38,846 nucleotides of DNA from Bacteroidales bacterium (GCA_900769345.1 CAAGGJ010000032.1:1-38846); one strand, 5' to 3'; numbered from the stretch's first letter, positions 1 through 9,082 are shown. Program-made: numbers and translations. Notes: a model not told the origin generated them from the letters alone.

Positions 1-437
1 ACCTATAGCGAGCATGCGCTCGCATCAAATGTATCTTGAAAACTTTTAAACTCTATTAACTCGCTGTAAACCATAGAGTTGTGGCGATTTTAGCACCCAA
101 AATGACCTATACGCCTAAACTTTTATCGTTGCAAACAAACTTTGCAACTTGTAATTTTGATGCAAAAATCAGAGATAATTCAAAAACCAAACAAACCCTA
201 TGGCATACATAACATTAATGATTCCACCATAATGTGCTATAGTTATAAGTACTGGAATGAATTGCTTGACTTATAATCAAGCAAAAATGTATTTTGGGAA
301 AGTAAAACAGAATCAAATAACTTATTTTTGGGTCTTCAAAGATAAAATTCTTTGCTTTCTCAGCAGTTTTTATTAAATTTATCATTGCAAATTCTTGCAC
401 AATTTTTTATTGATAGAAAAAATATTAAACGAAATAT
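1..437. other. gene-free upstream region
   Basis: No convincing coding region is visible in this AT-rich stretch. A small perfect hairpin lies at 8-23 (6-bp arms GCGAGC/GCTCGC, 4-base loop) with no T-run after it. A TAnnTTTG-like box sits at 152-159, but it is about 280 bp from the next start codon and lacks a well-spaced TTTG upstream, so I do not call a promoter. Confidence 0.5.
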
Positions 438-2219
438 ATGCGCATACTCTCATCAAAGATGATAAGGTATTTTTCAATAGCATTGTTGCTTCTTTTAATC
501 TGCAGCCTCGAATCTTGTGGCCATTACGGCACATCCATCCGATTGGATACAGTTGAACGCTTGATAGAAACGCGCCCCGACTCCGCGCTGTCGATTCTCT
601 CTCGAATCGACCGTAGTGAGCTGGGTAATCTCGACAATTCTGCCAGATACGCTCTACTCAAAACTATGATACTCGACCTCAACAATATTACTATCAACGA
701 CTTCGAAATTCTGCAGCCAGCCATTGACTACTATTGTCACCATGGCGAATACAACAACCGACTTCGCACATATTATTACCAAGGCAAAATATATCAGAAT
801 CAAGGTAAGACCGGCGATGCTATGATGGCATATCTCAATGGTTTGGAGTTGGAAGAAATAGCAACCGACACCATCACATTAGCAAGGCTCTTGGTAGCTC
901 AAGGCGAAATATTTAGAGGCTATCACCAAACATCTGAGTTTGCCGACAATAATCTGAGAGCTGCTATGTTATATCACTCTGCAGGCCGTTTCAACCAAGA
1001 AATATCTTGCCTTGCACGAGCCCTTGATGGCGCAATTTCCGCAGGCAATAGATCCTTAGCCGATAATGCGCATTCCTTATGCTCAAAGATACTGCAAAAT
1101 CGTCCAGACAGTAAATCTACTATTTTGCCTCATACAATCGAATATTGCATCCACTTCGGTTCTGCTGCCGATATTGAAAAGATTATGCATACTACGTCGT
1201 TGCTCGACACTATTGGCGTAAATAAAACAGATATAGCTCTCGGTTTTTCAAAAATCGGAAAACATGAGAAAGCTTTACAACTGCTCAATTCAGTAAATTG
1301 CGCACCTAATGATGAAAGATATCTACGCTATTTGTCGACAAAAGCCCAAATACTCGCCAATTCGGGCAATCATGAGGGCTCTCTCAATATTTATATCGAA
1401 CTTTTGAAGTTACAGGATATAAATATCGGTATGACATTAGGCCAAAACATTTCTTTTATGCATAGGCGTCAAAAATTAGAGAAGGAATCCGTTCAAACGA
1501 TTGAAGAAAAAAGTCGACTTGTTCGATACTTCGTTTTTTCCTTGATTGCCATTCTTTTGTTAACAATTTGGATTTACTATCGTTACCGTTTAAACCTGTC
1601 ACAAATAGACATAGCTAAGAATAAGGAGAGAGAATTAGAACTGCAACGCGACAATCTCAATCAGATGAACGAAAAGTTAGAATTAGAGAAAATGTACGCC
1701 GAACTCGACCGTAAAAAGCAAATGCTCGAGGCTCAAAATATGCAACTCACAATCAACCAATTAGAGAACGAATGCACCAAATTAAACACTCTGATAAACG
1801 AGCATAAAATAGGTGACTCTATGGTTGAACAGGCGGTGAGAGAGCGTATTGAGATAATAAATGTGCTCCTGGCAAATGAGATTGCCGAAAACGAGTCATT
1901 CTCTAAAGCCTACAACAACTTGATAGACAAGATTATGGCCGACAAGAAAAAATTTATGGATTCCAATAGATTGGTTTTCAAAGCACTGAATCCTTGGTTT
2001 ATCGAGTATCTCGAATCGCATGGTATGACTGAGACAGAAATTAACTATGTTTGCCTCTATGCCATAGGACTCAGAGGTAAAGAAATAGGCGAGTTTACGC
2101 AAATGAAACGCCACTATAATATGAGTAGCGAGATTCGCAAAAAATTGGGCATTGGCGAGCACGAAACCAATTTAGGCATTTATGTTAGCAAATTATTGCA
2201 CAATTTGCAGAAACAATAA
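438..2219 (+). CDS. TPR / transmembrane / LuxR-like HTH regulator
   Basis: Signalling or transcription regulator of a layout common in Bacteroidales. The N-terminus is a hydrophobic signal (residues 8-26) ending in ESC at Cys27, which may be a lipidation site although Glu at -2 is atypical. Residues 30-350 are TPR-like helical repeats. A single membrane helix follows at about 363-381, then a charged coiled coil at about 390-460. The C-terminal 65 residues resemble a LuxR-type helix-turn-helix (ETEINYVCLYAIGLRGKEIG, then EIRKKLGIG). The expected topology places the TPRs in the periplasm and the HTH in the cytoplasm, so it could sense an envelope signal and act on DNA directly. The ligand and targets cannot be read from sequence. 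An internal Met at 459 is an alternative start. Base composition is AT-richer than the menA-to-gltP section. Confidence 0.85.
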   Translation: MRILSSKMIRYFSIALLLLLICSLESCGHYGTSIRLDTVERLIETRPDSALSILSRIDRSELGNLDNSARYALLKTMILDLNNITINDFEILQPAIDYYCHHGEYNNRLRTYYYQGKIYQNQGKTGDAMMAYLNGLELEEIATDTITLARLLVAQGEIFRGYHQTSEFADNNLRAAMLYHSAGRFNQEISCLARALDGAISAGNRSLADNAHSLCSKILQNRPDSKSTILPHTIEYCIHFGSAADIEKIMHTTSLLDTIGVNKTDIALGFSKIGKHEKALQLLNSVNCAPNDERYLRYLSTKAQILANSGNHEGSLNIYIELLKLQDINIGMTLGQNISFMHRRQKLEKESVQTIEEKSRLVRYFVFSLIAILLLTIWIYYRYRLNLSQIDIAKNKERELELQRDNLNQMNEKLELEKMYAELDRKKQMLEAQNMQLTINQLENECTKLNTLINEHKIGDSMVEQAVRERIEIINVLLANEIAENESFSKAYNNLIDKIMADKKKFMDSNRLVFKALNPWFIEYLESHGMTETEINYVCLYAIGLRGKEIGEFTQMKRHYNMSSEIRKKLGIGEHETNLGIYVSKLLHNLQKQ

Positions 2220-2265
2220 TAATTAATCGAAAAAAAATTAACCACTTAATAACGACAAGATAAAT

Positions 2266-2661
2266 ATGAAATCACTATCATCTGATACAGTTTTCGACAG
2301 CAGTATGAAGGTTATTAGCGCTTGTTTGCCTGTAATCACCATAGGACTATTCAACAATAATGAGCCAATACAATATGTAGCAGGTGCTGTGGCAATTATT
2401 GCCCTGATAATTGCAGCTGCACAAGCAGTAAAACTAATATTTACTAAAGCCCAACCTCGCACACTGCAACCTTTATCGCACGCTGTAAGTGAAATTTTAT
2501 CATTTCCCTACACATTAATGCTTTGCAGCTTAATAGCCATTTCGTTTGGCGTGGACGCCATTATCGGATTGATATTAGCGGCAGTTCTTACCGTTGCCGA
2601 TATCGCCATAGCATTTCTGCCGAATAAAAAGTCCAATTCATTGCACTTAGGAGAAGATTAA
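2266..2661 (+). CDS. small integral membrane protein, unknown function
   Basis: A 131-residue hydrophobic protein with about four predicted membrane segments (near residues 16-28, 35-56, 78-95 and 97-116) and a short charged C-terminus. I do not recognise a named family. It begins 46 bp after the TPR/HTH regulator on the same strand with no terminator between them, so the two are probably co-transcribed. A partner or target role for the regulator is possible but is only inferred from position. Confidence 0.65.
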   Translation: MKSLSSDTVFDSSMKVISACLPVITIGLFNNNEPIQYVAGAVAIIALIIAAAQAVKLIFTKAQPRTLQPLSHAVSEILSFPYTLMLCSLIAISFGVDAIIGLILAAVLTVADIAIAFLPNKKSNSLHLGED

Positions 2662-2840
2662 AATAAAACCGATAATGCACAGCATCTTTGAGAAAAACAA
2701 AGTTGCAATTGATTTTTCCGATACCCACCGGGAAAATCCACTGACTCCAAAATCGCACTGCTTTGGGGCTAAAAAATGGCGAATGGGCATTGCCTCTCGG
2801 CAACACCCATTCTTGGTATTTACATCTTTCTTTGATGCTA

Positions 2841-2957
2841 TTATCTTACCATGATTTTTTCTACTTGCAGTCCTGAGACACGCACATAAATGCCCGGGCA
2901 AAGGTTGCTCTCTGCCACCTCCACGCCATGCATATCGAAGTATACCGACGACAACCC
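2841..2957 (-). pseudogene. orphan T9SS-like C-terminal tail of a lost secreted protein
   Basis: On the minus strand the last ~37 codons before a stop at 2841 read VYFDMHG..., then CPGIYVR..., ending in VEKIMVR. This is the pattern of Bacteroidales secreted-protein C-termini (Y-D-x-x-G-R-x-V ... GIYI ... V-R), like the tail of the intact gene at 23823-24197. Upstream of it there is no body of a secreted protein, only about 30 non-descript residues. The likeliest explanation is that the rest of the gene was deleted or decayed. Confidence 0.5.
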
Positions 2958-3541
2958 TGCTGCGCCGTCTACATCTTCTTCGCATCGATTGTGCTTGAAT
3001 ATCAAACTCATACACTCAATGCTGTTTGCTTTTTTGTCGATTGATGTCATATCATCAAATGATTTACCAATATAAAAAAATATAGTATTTAAGGCATATT
3101 ACCGATGTAGCCTCTCGCCGAGCGAAAACTCTGCTCCGATACGCCCATCGTCGTTATCAGGTGTTTCTGCGCAACTTTCCATTGCACAAAACTGTTTTAT
3201 CTACTTACACGCATCCACACCTCTCTGTGCGCCTGATGTTGCTTCTACAGAAAAGTGTACGATTATATTATTCACTATTTCTAATGGATAAACGCGTAGA
3301 TTGATAAAAAATAATCAGGTCATACAAATCTTGAGCAAATATAAGTGCAAATGTTAATTATTGCCAAAAGATTTGCTAAAAAATCTTCAAAAAATTTTAC
3401 ATCAGTAACACATCTGTAATCGTTCACCATCCCGAGGCCTCAGAAAGAAGCGAATAACACCGCATTGCGTAAATCCGTGTGAGTCCCCCAATTCTTGTGA
3501 AAATCCGTATTCTAAAAAGATTGTGAAAATCAGTGTTCTAA

Positions 3542-3737
3542 AACCACCGCACCCGCATTGCGAAAATCCGTGGTCTAAAACCGCCACATTGTGGTGTTCT
3601 GAAATACACCTGCGGCTAACCGCAGCACAACGTCGAAGACGTTGATTTATGGTTAGCACCACACAGAGGGAGCGACAGCGACCGGTGTGGTGTACGCCCG
3701 ACCGCACCCGGCAAATCAGCTTCGGAGATGCTGATAG
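3542..3737. repeat. hairpin-rich interspersed repeat, unit A copy 1
   Basis: About 196 bp, repeated with high identity at 4271-4462. Several inverted repeats follow one another: CCACA/TGTGG, GCGG/CCGC, AACGTC/GACGTT, CACCACAC/GTGTGGTG and ATCAGC/GCTGAT. Differences between the copies fall mostly in loops (for example GAA versus GGA inside the AACGTC hairpin, and CTAA versus CAA between the GCGG arms), which suggests selection on structure. The terminal ATCAGC...GCTGAT module recurs in opposite orientation at about 13183-13203. Confidence 0.75.
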
Positions 3738-3890
3738 TCACCCTCCGCCAACTTAATCTCACACAGATTCAACAGATCAAAACAGATTAACACCGCAGCA
3801 TTGTGTAAATCCGTGTACAAATCACCATTTCTTGTGTAAATCCGTGTTTAAATAACCACGCAGCAAACCATTCTGAAAGAACTAACGCCC

Positions 3891-4140
3891 GAGCGAAGCG
3901 AGTGGCTCGCAGCCGAGGGTTAAGCGCAGCGCAACCCTCGGTAATCGATTCCCTCAGGAAAGCATCTGGAAGATGCGAAAACCGGCGTCAAAGCAACAAA
4001 AATTCGCATCCTTCAGATGCCACATGTGGGTGACAACTGACTACCGAGGGTTACGCCCTACGGGCTACACCCCCGGCTGCGAGCCTCAGCTACGCTTCGG
4101 CATTGCTTCCTTCAGAAGCCACTGCGGTTTATCTCAAGAA
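3891..4140. repeat. hairpin-rich interspersed repeat, unit B copy 1
   Basis: Homologous in layout to 12901-13145. In order it shows a CCGAGGGTT/AACCCTCGG hairpin, a GCATCT/AGATGC hairpin followed by GAAA, a TTCGCATC...CAGATGCC hairpin, and a segment reading GGGTTACGC...GCCTCAGCT. The first stem is CGAGGGTT/AACCCTCG here and CGTGGGT/ACCCACG in the other copy, so both sides changed together. I see no coding sense in it. Confidence 0.65.
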
Positions 4141-4270
4141 CACCGATTTTCGCAAAACACTTCACAATCTCACACAGATTAGCAGATAATCCAGAAGCAT
4201 TGTGTTAATCGGTGATTAAATCAATCTTTTGTGAAGAATTGTGCTAAAAATTTGTAAAAATCCGTGTCAC

Positions 4271-4462
4271 AACCACCGCACCCGCATTGCGAAAATCCGT
4301 GGTCTAAAACCACCACATTGTGGTGTTCTGAAATACATCAGCGGCAACCGCAGCGTAACGTCGGAGACGTTGATTTATGGTTAGCACCACACAAAGGGAG
4401 CAAAGCGACCGGTGTGGTGTACGCCCGACCACCCGAAAAATCAGCTTCGGAGATGCTGATAG
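4271..4462. repeat. hairpin-rich interspersed repeat, unit A copy 2
   Basis: Second copy of the unit at 3542-3737, in direct orientation and about 729 bp away. It retains all the paired arms of copy 1, with small loop substitutions and a few single-base indels. It ends about 37 bp before the stop codon of menA. Confidence 0.75.
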
Positions 4463-4498
4463 ACACCAGCTTATCCGTCCTTCTTCTCTAATCGACGG

Positions 4499-5446
4499 CT
4501 ATTGCCACCACTCTATGGTCGAAGCATCTACACAGAAGTAGCTCGAGCACACAAGTGCCACGGCAAATAGCACGGTAAAAATGAGCATGGCGCGTGCGGT
4601 GCCGCCGAGCAGCGGATTGAGCGCAGCGCCTGTCTTGCCCCTGAGCTGTGCCCAGCACGAGAGGTGTATTATCAAATACACCACCGCCGGCGTAATGCCC
4701 CACCATGCGCCCATCAGCAACAATCGGAGCCACACGGGCGAGAGAATAAATATTGCCACAAATCCGTTGATAAGATATGCCGTAGCGGCAAGCGGACGTC
4801 CAAAAATCACCACCGAGGTATGCTTACCGGCATCGATATCGTCCTCCATATCGCGATAATTGTTAACCAGCAGCACATTCACACCCATAAATCCTATGGC
4901 TATCGATGCCAACATTGCGAAAGCATCGAAATGTCCTGCCTGAACATAGTAGGTGAAATTGACCGGAACAAGTCCGAAAAACACAAACACGGCGGCTTCG
5001 CCGAGTCCGTGATACGAAAGAGGATAAGGTCCGGCGCTATAAGCGAGAGCAAACACAGCTATCACCACGCCCACTATTATCAGCCACCACTCGCCGTAGA
5101 ACAGCAGACCCAAGCCCACCGCACATGCCACCACAAGGGTGACAAAGGTGACATTGCGCAAAGTGACAGGCTTGATATCGCCCTCGGTGACTCCGCGGCG
5201 CGGACCCACGCGTCCTTTCTTATCGGCTCCGCGCAAAAAATCGTAATATTCGTTTGCCAAATTACTCACCACCTGTGCCAATATGGCAAAAAGCAAACAG
5301 AGCACCGCAGGCACCCATCGTTCTTCGCCAAACCACACTGCCATAGCTATGGCTATCACCACGCCCGACACCGACACCGGCAGGGTGCGCAAACGTATAG
5401 CCTCTATCCACACTTTCAGTCGTTTCATCGCTCTATTTATGTTCAT
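4499..5446 (-). CDS. menA: 1,4-dihydroxy-2-naphthoate polyprenyltransferase
   Basis: Membrane UbiA-family prenyltransferase that attaches a polyprenyl chain to 1,4-dihydroxy-2-naphthoate in menaquinone synthesis. The protein is almost entirely membrane helices. The first Asp-rich motif is NEYYDFLRGADKKGR (about residues 65-79 from the ATG at 5446), followed by the RRGVTEGDI stretch typical of MenA. The second is NNYRDMEDDIDAGKHT, near residues 185-200. These bind Mg2+-diphosphate. I prefer ATG 5446 over an in-frame upstream GTG at 5464; a further ATG at 5428 is also possible. It lies 66 bp downstream of the DUF4435 ATPase on the same strand and could share its transcript. No other men genes are in the window. 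Confidence 0.93.
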   Translation of the reverse strand: MNINRAMKRLKVWIEAIRLRTLPVSVSGVVIAIAMAVWFGEERWVPAVLCLLFAILAQVVSNLANEYYDFLRGADKKGRVGPRRGVTEGDIKPVTLRNVTFVTLVVACAVGLGLLFYGEWWLIIVGVVIAVFALAYSAGPYPLSYHGLGEAAVFVFFGLVPVNFTYYVQAGHFDAFAMLASIAIGFMGVNVLLVNNYRDMEDDIDAGKHTSVVIFGRPLAATAYLINGFVAIFILSPVWLRLLLMGAWWGITPAVVYLIIHLSCWAQLRGKTGAALNPLLGGTARAMLIFTVLFAVALVCSSYFCVDASTIEWWQ

Positions 5447-5512
5447 TTCCTCGCATCGATGCACTTTCCGCCGGGGATAACCATCGATTGCTTGCCTTTT
5501 TTTAATAGTTTA

Positions 5513-7108
5513 TTATTGCTTCTTATTGACGGGTGCACCTTCTTCATCGAGCCCGAAGCAGTGCAACACCGCCTGACGAATGGCTTTCGCCTCACGTCCG
5601 TTGTGTTTGAGAATGTTAAGGATAGTCTTGATATACTCATCTTTATTCTTCAACCCGCACAACTGAGCCACGCCGCACTGAGTGAGCATGGTTTTCTCGT
5701 TGTAGACGCGCAACACCATATCATAGTTATTTGTGTCGGCAAAGGTCTTGAAGCGTTCACATATATCCTCATACATCTCGCGAGGCTTAATCTCATTAAT
5801 CAAAAATATCATGTGCTTCTCGAGCGCGGTGATATCCTCGAAACGCTTGTCGATGCGCACCTCCACATTGCGCTTCACGCGATGACGCACATGCTCAAGT
5901 GCTTGTGCGGTTTGGTCGGCGCGAAACATGCTCAGCACATTGCGCTTCACGCGAGCAAACACACGCTCTTCGTCGCACTGTCGGTAGCGAGCCACGGCGC
6001 GTATCACGCCTTCGAGCAGAAGTATGTTTTCCACCTCTGCCACATTGGGCACAAATATGCGCTTGTTGCGCAGATATTTCACTTCGCCTTCGTCGCGGCG
6101 GTCGCGATCCACTATGCCGCGGCTGTCGAGGTTGTGAAACGACTGCAACTGATTGAACGACCGTGTAGCCTCTATCACCTTGTCGCAACTGCCCATTGGC
6201 TTGACAGTGTATTCTTTGAACACGAGGGTATACAACTTGGAGTCGATGCTATGCACGCTGTCGCCCTCGATGAAAAGTATAGGTTTGCGGCTACCAAGCA
6301 GGTCTACATAAAGCTCATCGCTGAGTTCCTCGCTGGGGTTAACAAATTCATAGTCCCACGTTTCGTGAGCCACATCGAACGATTTTACCCAAATGCACTT
6401 ATTATCGATGCGCGAAGTGGCAAATGTCACATCGTGAGTGCTGTAGACAAATGTACAGTCGGGGCGCATCTCTTCTATCTCGTTCCACAGGCTCTGTATC
6501 AAACTCGGGTGGATAAATATCTCGGGATCGTCTACCATCACCAACGCATTTTCGGGCGCATAGAGGGCGGCACCTATGTAGTAGAGGGCGGCTTTCTCGC
6601 CATCGCTCAAGCGAAGGGTGGAATATGGATTTTCGTCTTGATCGTTCTTGATGAGCAGTCGCGCCCCATCGCGCAAAATCTTGTTTTTAGGAAAAATGGC
6701 TTGCCACACATGCACCAAGGTGTCGAGTTTGGTGCGAGGCGGCGGAGTTTCATTGCCACCGAGCAGCATACTGCTCTTGTAGCCTATAAGTTCCATAAAT
6801 TCGTCGCTCATAAGCAGCACCACCAAGCGCTCAAACTCTGTGTTTGCCTTGCTCTCGAACATCTGATTACACTTCAGCAATTCGTTGTAGCGGCTCTCTA
6901 TGCTTCCGGGCATGAGATTATGATAAGTTTCGGAATGTATTCCCTTGAGCGCCGACATACGGTAGGCGCGATCGCCGAAACCTTGCAACAACTTATTGCA
7001 AAAGCGGCTTTTGCCGGCTCCGTTGGCTCCTATCACTGTTATCTGATTGCCATCGGTAACCATCGTCTGATCTTTTCCGTCTTGTCGTTTGGGCAACTTT
7101 ATTTCCAT
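5513..7108 (-). CDS. ABC-type ATPase fused to DUF4435/TOPRIM domain (PARIS/OLD-like)
   Basis: A 531-residue cytosolic protein. N-terminal ABC/AAA ATPase: Walker A GANGAGKS (27-34), ABC signature LSDGE (167-171), Walker B ALVMVDDPE (188-196) and H-loop His225 in YSTHD. The second half looks like a TOPRIM-type DUF4435 domain: FIEGDS with Glu281, the acidic pair Asp334/Asp336 in GIVDRDRRDE, and PNVAEVENILL with Glu358/Glu360. The metal-binding acidic residues therefore appear intact. Known families with this pairing include OLD nucleases and the PARIS anti-phage system, where AriA is the ATPase and AriB the DUF4435 TOPRIM nuclease, sometimes fused. A defence role is inference; the composition matches neighbouring core genes, and a conserved housekeeping role is equally open. 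At 531 residues it is compact for a full AriA+AriB fusion. Confidence 0.85.
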   Translation of the reverse strand: MEIKLPKRQDGKDQTMVTDGNQITVIGANGAGKSRFCNKLLQGFGDRAYRMSALKGIHSETYHNLMPGSIESRYNELLKCNQMFESKANTEFERLVVLLMSDEFMELIGYKSSMLLGGNETPPPRTKLDTLVHVWQAIFPKNKILRDGARLLIKNDQDENPYSTLRLSDGEKAALYYIGAALYAPENALVMVDDPEIFIHPSLIQSLWNEIEEMRPDCTFVYSTHDVTFATSRIDNKCIWVKSFDVAHETWDYEFVNPSEELSDELYVDLLGSRKPILFIEGDSVHSIDSKLYTLVFKEYTVKPMGSCDKVIEATRSFNQLQSFHNLDSRGIVDRDRRDEGEVKYLRNKRIFVPNVAEVENILLLEGVIRAVARYRQCDEERVFARVKRNVLSMFRADQTAQALEHVRHRVKRNVEVRIDKRFEDITALEKHMIFLINEIKPREMYEDICERFKTFADTNNYDMVLRVYNEKTMLTQCGVAQLCGLKNKDEYIKTILNILKHNGREAKAIRQAVLHCFGLDEEGAPVNKKQ

Positions 7109-7421
7109 AGTCCTTATGTTTTTGTGGAGTGTTTCGTTGGTTTTTGCTATCTACACACGAAGTTACATCTTTCTCGCCGCAATTCAAAACCATAACCCGA
7201 TTTTTGACCTTCCTTTTTACCTTTATTACCACTTTTTGAGAAAATTATTGCTACATATCATTTACAACCGAACTAAATTAATCTTAATTATGCTCGTCGA
7301 TTTGCATAAACAAAGAGTAAACATTAAATTTGCATTGCTACACAAAGTAGAGATACGACTTTTTTAACATCAGATTATATCACCCTTCTGCACCAACACA
7401 GAAGCGGAACAATAATGTATA
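7109..7421. other. divergent intergenic region
   Basis: AT-rich spacer between the minus-strand DUF4435 ATPase and the plus-strand phosphoesterase. It contains one clear promoter on the plus strand (7301-7332). I found no TAnnTTTG box on the minus strand for the ATPase gene. Confidence 0.5.
7301..7332 (+). promoter_or_regulatory. Bacteroidetes-type promoter for the phosphoesterase gene
   Basis: A -33 TTTG box (7301-7304) and a perfect TAnnTTTG -7 box TAAATTTG (7325-7332) are separated by 20 bp, the spacing known for the Bacteroidetes primary sigma factor. Transcription would start near 7339, about 80 bp before the GTG at 7422. Confidence 0.6.
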
Positions 7422-7940
7422 GTGAAGCGAATAGGCATTATATCCGACACTCATTCCTACTGGGATGACCGTTACGCCAAGTATTTCGAGCACTGCGACG
7501 AAATATGGCATGCAGGCGACATCGGCGACGAATCGATTATCGACCGTCTCGAGTCGATTGCTCCCGTGGTGCGTGCCGTGTATGGCAACATCGATGGCGG
7601 CAACCTGCGTCGGCGACTCCGCCCTATGGAAATATTCACCACCGACGGAGTGAAAGTGGTGCTGACCCACATCGGCGGATATCCCGGACGTTATGCCCCC
7701 GACATTCGTTCGCGTCTCGACATCTCCATGCCGCAACTCTTTGTCGACGGACACTCCCACATTCTCAAGATTGTGCCCGACCGCGAGTTCAACTTGCTCC
7801 ACATCAACCCCGGTGCCGCAGGCAAACAAGGATGGCAGACGGTGAGAACTCTGGTGATTATCACCATCGACGCAGGAACGGTGAAAGACGCCGAAGTGAT
7901 AGAACTCGCCGACGAACCGGTGTCAAAATCACAAAAATAA
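7422..7940 (+). CDS. YfcE/MJ0936-type metallophosphoesterase
   Basis: A 172-residue cytosolic phosphodiesterase of the calcineurin-like superfamily. Metal-binding motifs are present in order: ISDTH (8-12), WHAGDIG (about 29-35), YGNID (about 54-58), LTHIGG (about 81-86) and VDGHSHI (about 108-114). The length is typical for this single-domain family, whose members cleave phosphodiester bonds with Mn2+; the physiological substrate is usually unknown. The start is GTG: it places the ISDTH strand at residue 7, as in relatives. The next gene follows after 60 bp. Confidence 0.93.
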   Translation: MKRIGIISDTHSYWDDRYAKYFEHCDEIWHAGDIGDESIIDRLESIAPVVRAVYGNIDGGNLRRRLRPMEIFTTDGVKVVLTHIGGYPGRYAPDIRSRLDISMPQLFVDGHSHILKIVPDREFNLLHINPGAAGKQGWQTVRTLVIITIDAGTVKDAEVIELADEPVSKSQK

Positions 7941-8000
7941 GAACACTAACTTAGAGCAAACCAACTAAAACATCAATTCCACTTAACTATATTTGGCATT

Positions 8001-8510
8001 ATGACAAAATTCTTTTTTAATACCCTAAAAGCAATAGCCGTGAGCGCCATCTGCACACTCGCGCTATCGTCGTGCCACACCACCGAAGAAAACTACCGCG
8101 CATCTTACGATATAGCAGTTCAGAAAACGCGCCAAGGCATAGGCGATGAGACTTACAATAAGATTGAAGCCGAAAAAAGCCAAGCCACCGACTTAATCAA
8201 CGGCGACTCGGTGCGAATAGTGAACCGCTACGTAGGATTTATCGACGTCACTCGCGAGGAAACAAAACTCTACAGCGTGATTCTCGCCGAATTTAAGCAA
8301 CAAGCCAATGCCCGCTCCATGCGCGACCGCCTCATTGCACAAGGTCACAAATCCTATGTGCTATACTATGCCACCGACAAGCTATACTATGTGGCTATAG
8401 AGGGCTTCGACACCGCCGAGGAGGCTGCCGCATTTATTCACGACGCCGACAAAAAGGTGAAGATGAAAGTCAACTTGAGCAAATTATGGATTTTGAAACG
8501 TCTACATTAA
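8001..8510 (+). CDS. SPOR-domain lipoprotein
   Basis: A 169-residue secreted lipoprotein. The signal peptide (1-24) ends in a good lipobox, LSSC with Cys at about 25. The mature part has a helical linker and then a SPOR-like domain from about residue 88 (LYSVILAEFKQQANARSMRD ... YVLYYATDKLYYVAIEGF). SPOR domains bind denuded peptidoglycan glycans, often at division sites, so a cell-wall role is likely. The 3' end overlaps the start of the GNAT gene by 25 bp, which suggests translational coupling. A TATATTTG -7-like box at 7988-7995 would put the transcription start on the ATG itself, so it is doubtful; read-through from the upstream gene is simpler. Confidence 0.85.
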   Translation: MTKFFFNTLKAIAVSAICTLALSSCHTTEENYRASYDIAVQKTRQGIGDETYNKIEAEKSQATDLINGDSVRIVNRYVGFIDVTREETKLYSVILAEFKQQANARSMRDRLIAQGHKSYVLYYATDKLYYVAIEGFDTAEEAAAFIHDADKKVKMKVNLSKLWILKRLH

Positions 8511-9019
8511 ATCTGCTTAACGAATCATTCGCATCGATAGGCGCCGAACGCTCTTTTGTAGAGCACTACACTCGCGTCTACTTCAATGCCATGACTCACT
8601 TCGTGGAGCTCGAAGGCGACATCCCTGCCGGCATCATGCAGATGCTGCGATTCGAGGACAGCCAAGGTCTGCGAGGCGGATATTTCTATGGACTTTTCAC
8701 TCTTCCCCAATATCGTTGCCGTGGCATAGGTCGCGGTCTAATTTCCGACGCCATAGCCACGCTCTACTGCGACAACTTCGACTATGTGGTGCTCATTCCC
8801 CATAGCGCCGAATCGATGCGCTGGTATCGCAAAGTGGGTTTCGAAACCATCGCCGACAACCACATCTCCGTTCAAGGCTTCGACGGCACCAACCTCACCA
8901 CCGGCAAAGACAACTCACTCCCTGCCATGTATTATGCCCTCCACGACAACTTCTCCCAAATCCCCACCGACCCCACAATAATCATCCCACCCCAAGACTC
9001 CTTCGATTGCGAATTCTAA
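8486..9019 (+). CDS. GNAT-family N-acetyltransferase
   Basis: A 177-residue acetyl-CoA-dependent acetyltransferase. The acetyl-CoA loop (motif A) is QYRCRGIGRGLISDA (about 77-91), following a beta strand GYFYGLFTLP. Motif B corresponds to SAESMRWYRKVGFE (about 108-121). The acceptor cannot be predicted. The ATG lies inside the last codons of the SPOR lipoprotein gene in another frame. The C-terminal ~20 residues are Pro/Thr-rich. Confidence 0.87.
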   Translation: MDFETSTLNLLNESFASIGAERSFVEHYTRVYFNAMTHFVELEGDIPAGIMQMLRFEDSQGLRGGYFYGLFTLPQYRCRGIGRGLISDAIATLYCDNFDYVVLIPHSAESMRWYRKVGFETIADNHISVQGFDGTNLTTGKDNSLPAMYYALHDNFSQIPTDPTIIIPPQDSFDCEF

Positions 9020-9082
9020 ACACTAATGACGCTACTGTAAATCTTCGCTATGCCTCCCGACACAATTTCGACGATATTTTCG

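Larger units (their letters stand above)
2662..4498. other. 1.8-kb region without intact genes
   Basis: The largest gene-free stretch in the window. It holds a decayed C-terminal tail (2841-2957), an AT-rich spacer (about 3060-3400) in which I see nothing, and then roughly 1.1 kb of interspersed-repeat sequence. The repeats comprise two ~195-bp copies of a hairpin-rich unit (3542-3737 and 4271-4462), a second hairpin-rich unit (about 3891-4140) and many short pieces around the core AAATCCGTG. Open frames here have no recognisable domains and run through the repeats. Confidence 0.75.

Noticed and set aside
215..400. Minus-strand 61-codon frame at the left end
   Set aside because: AT-rich chance frame without signal, domain or promoter.
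3402..4491. Several open frames in the repeat region, considered as small proteins
   Set aside because: They run through repeated hairpins, differ in frame between repeat copies and have Arg/Cys/His-rich compositions without motifs.
4664..7195. Very long plus-strand open frame (843 codons) through the menA/DUF4435 region
   Set aside because: It is antisense to two clearly recognisable genes, is rich in His, Tyr and Ala as expected of a reverse-complement frame, and has no domain.
7988..7995. TATATTTG box before the SPOR lipoprotein
   Set aside because: A perfect -7 match, but the transcription start would fall on the ATG and no -33 box exists; probably a chance match.
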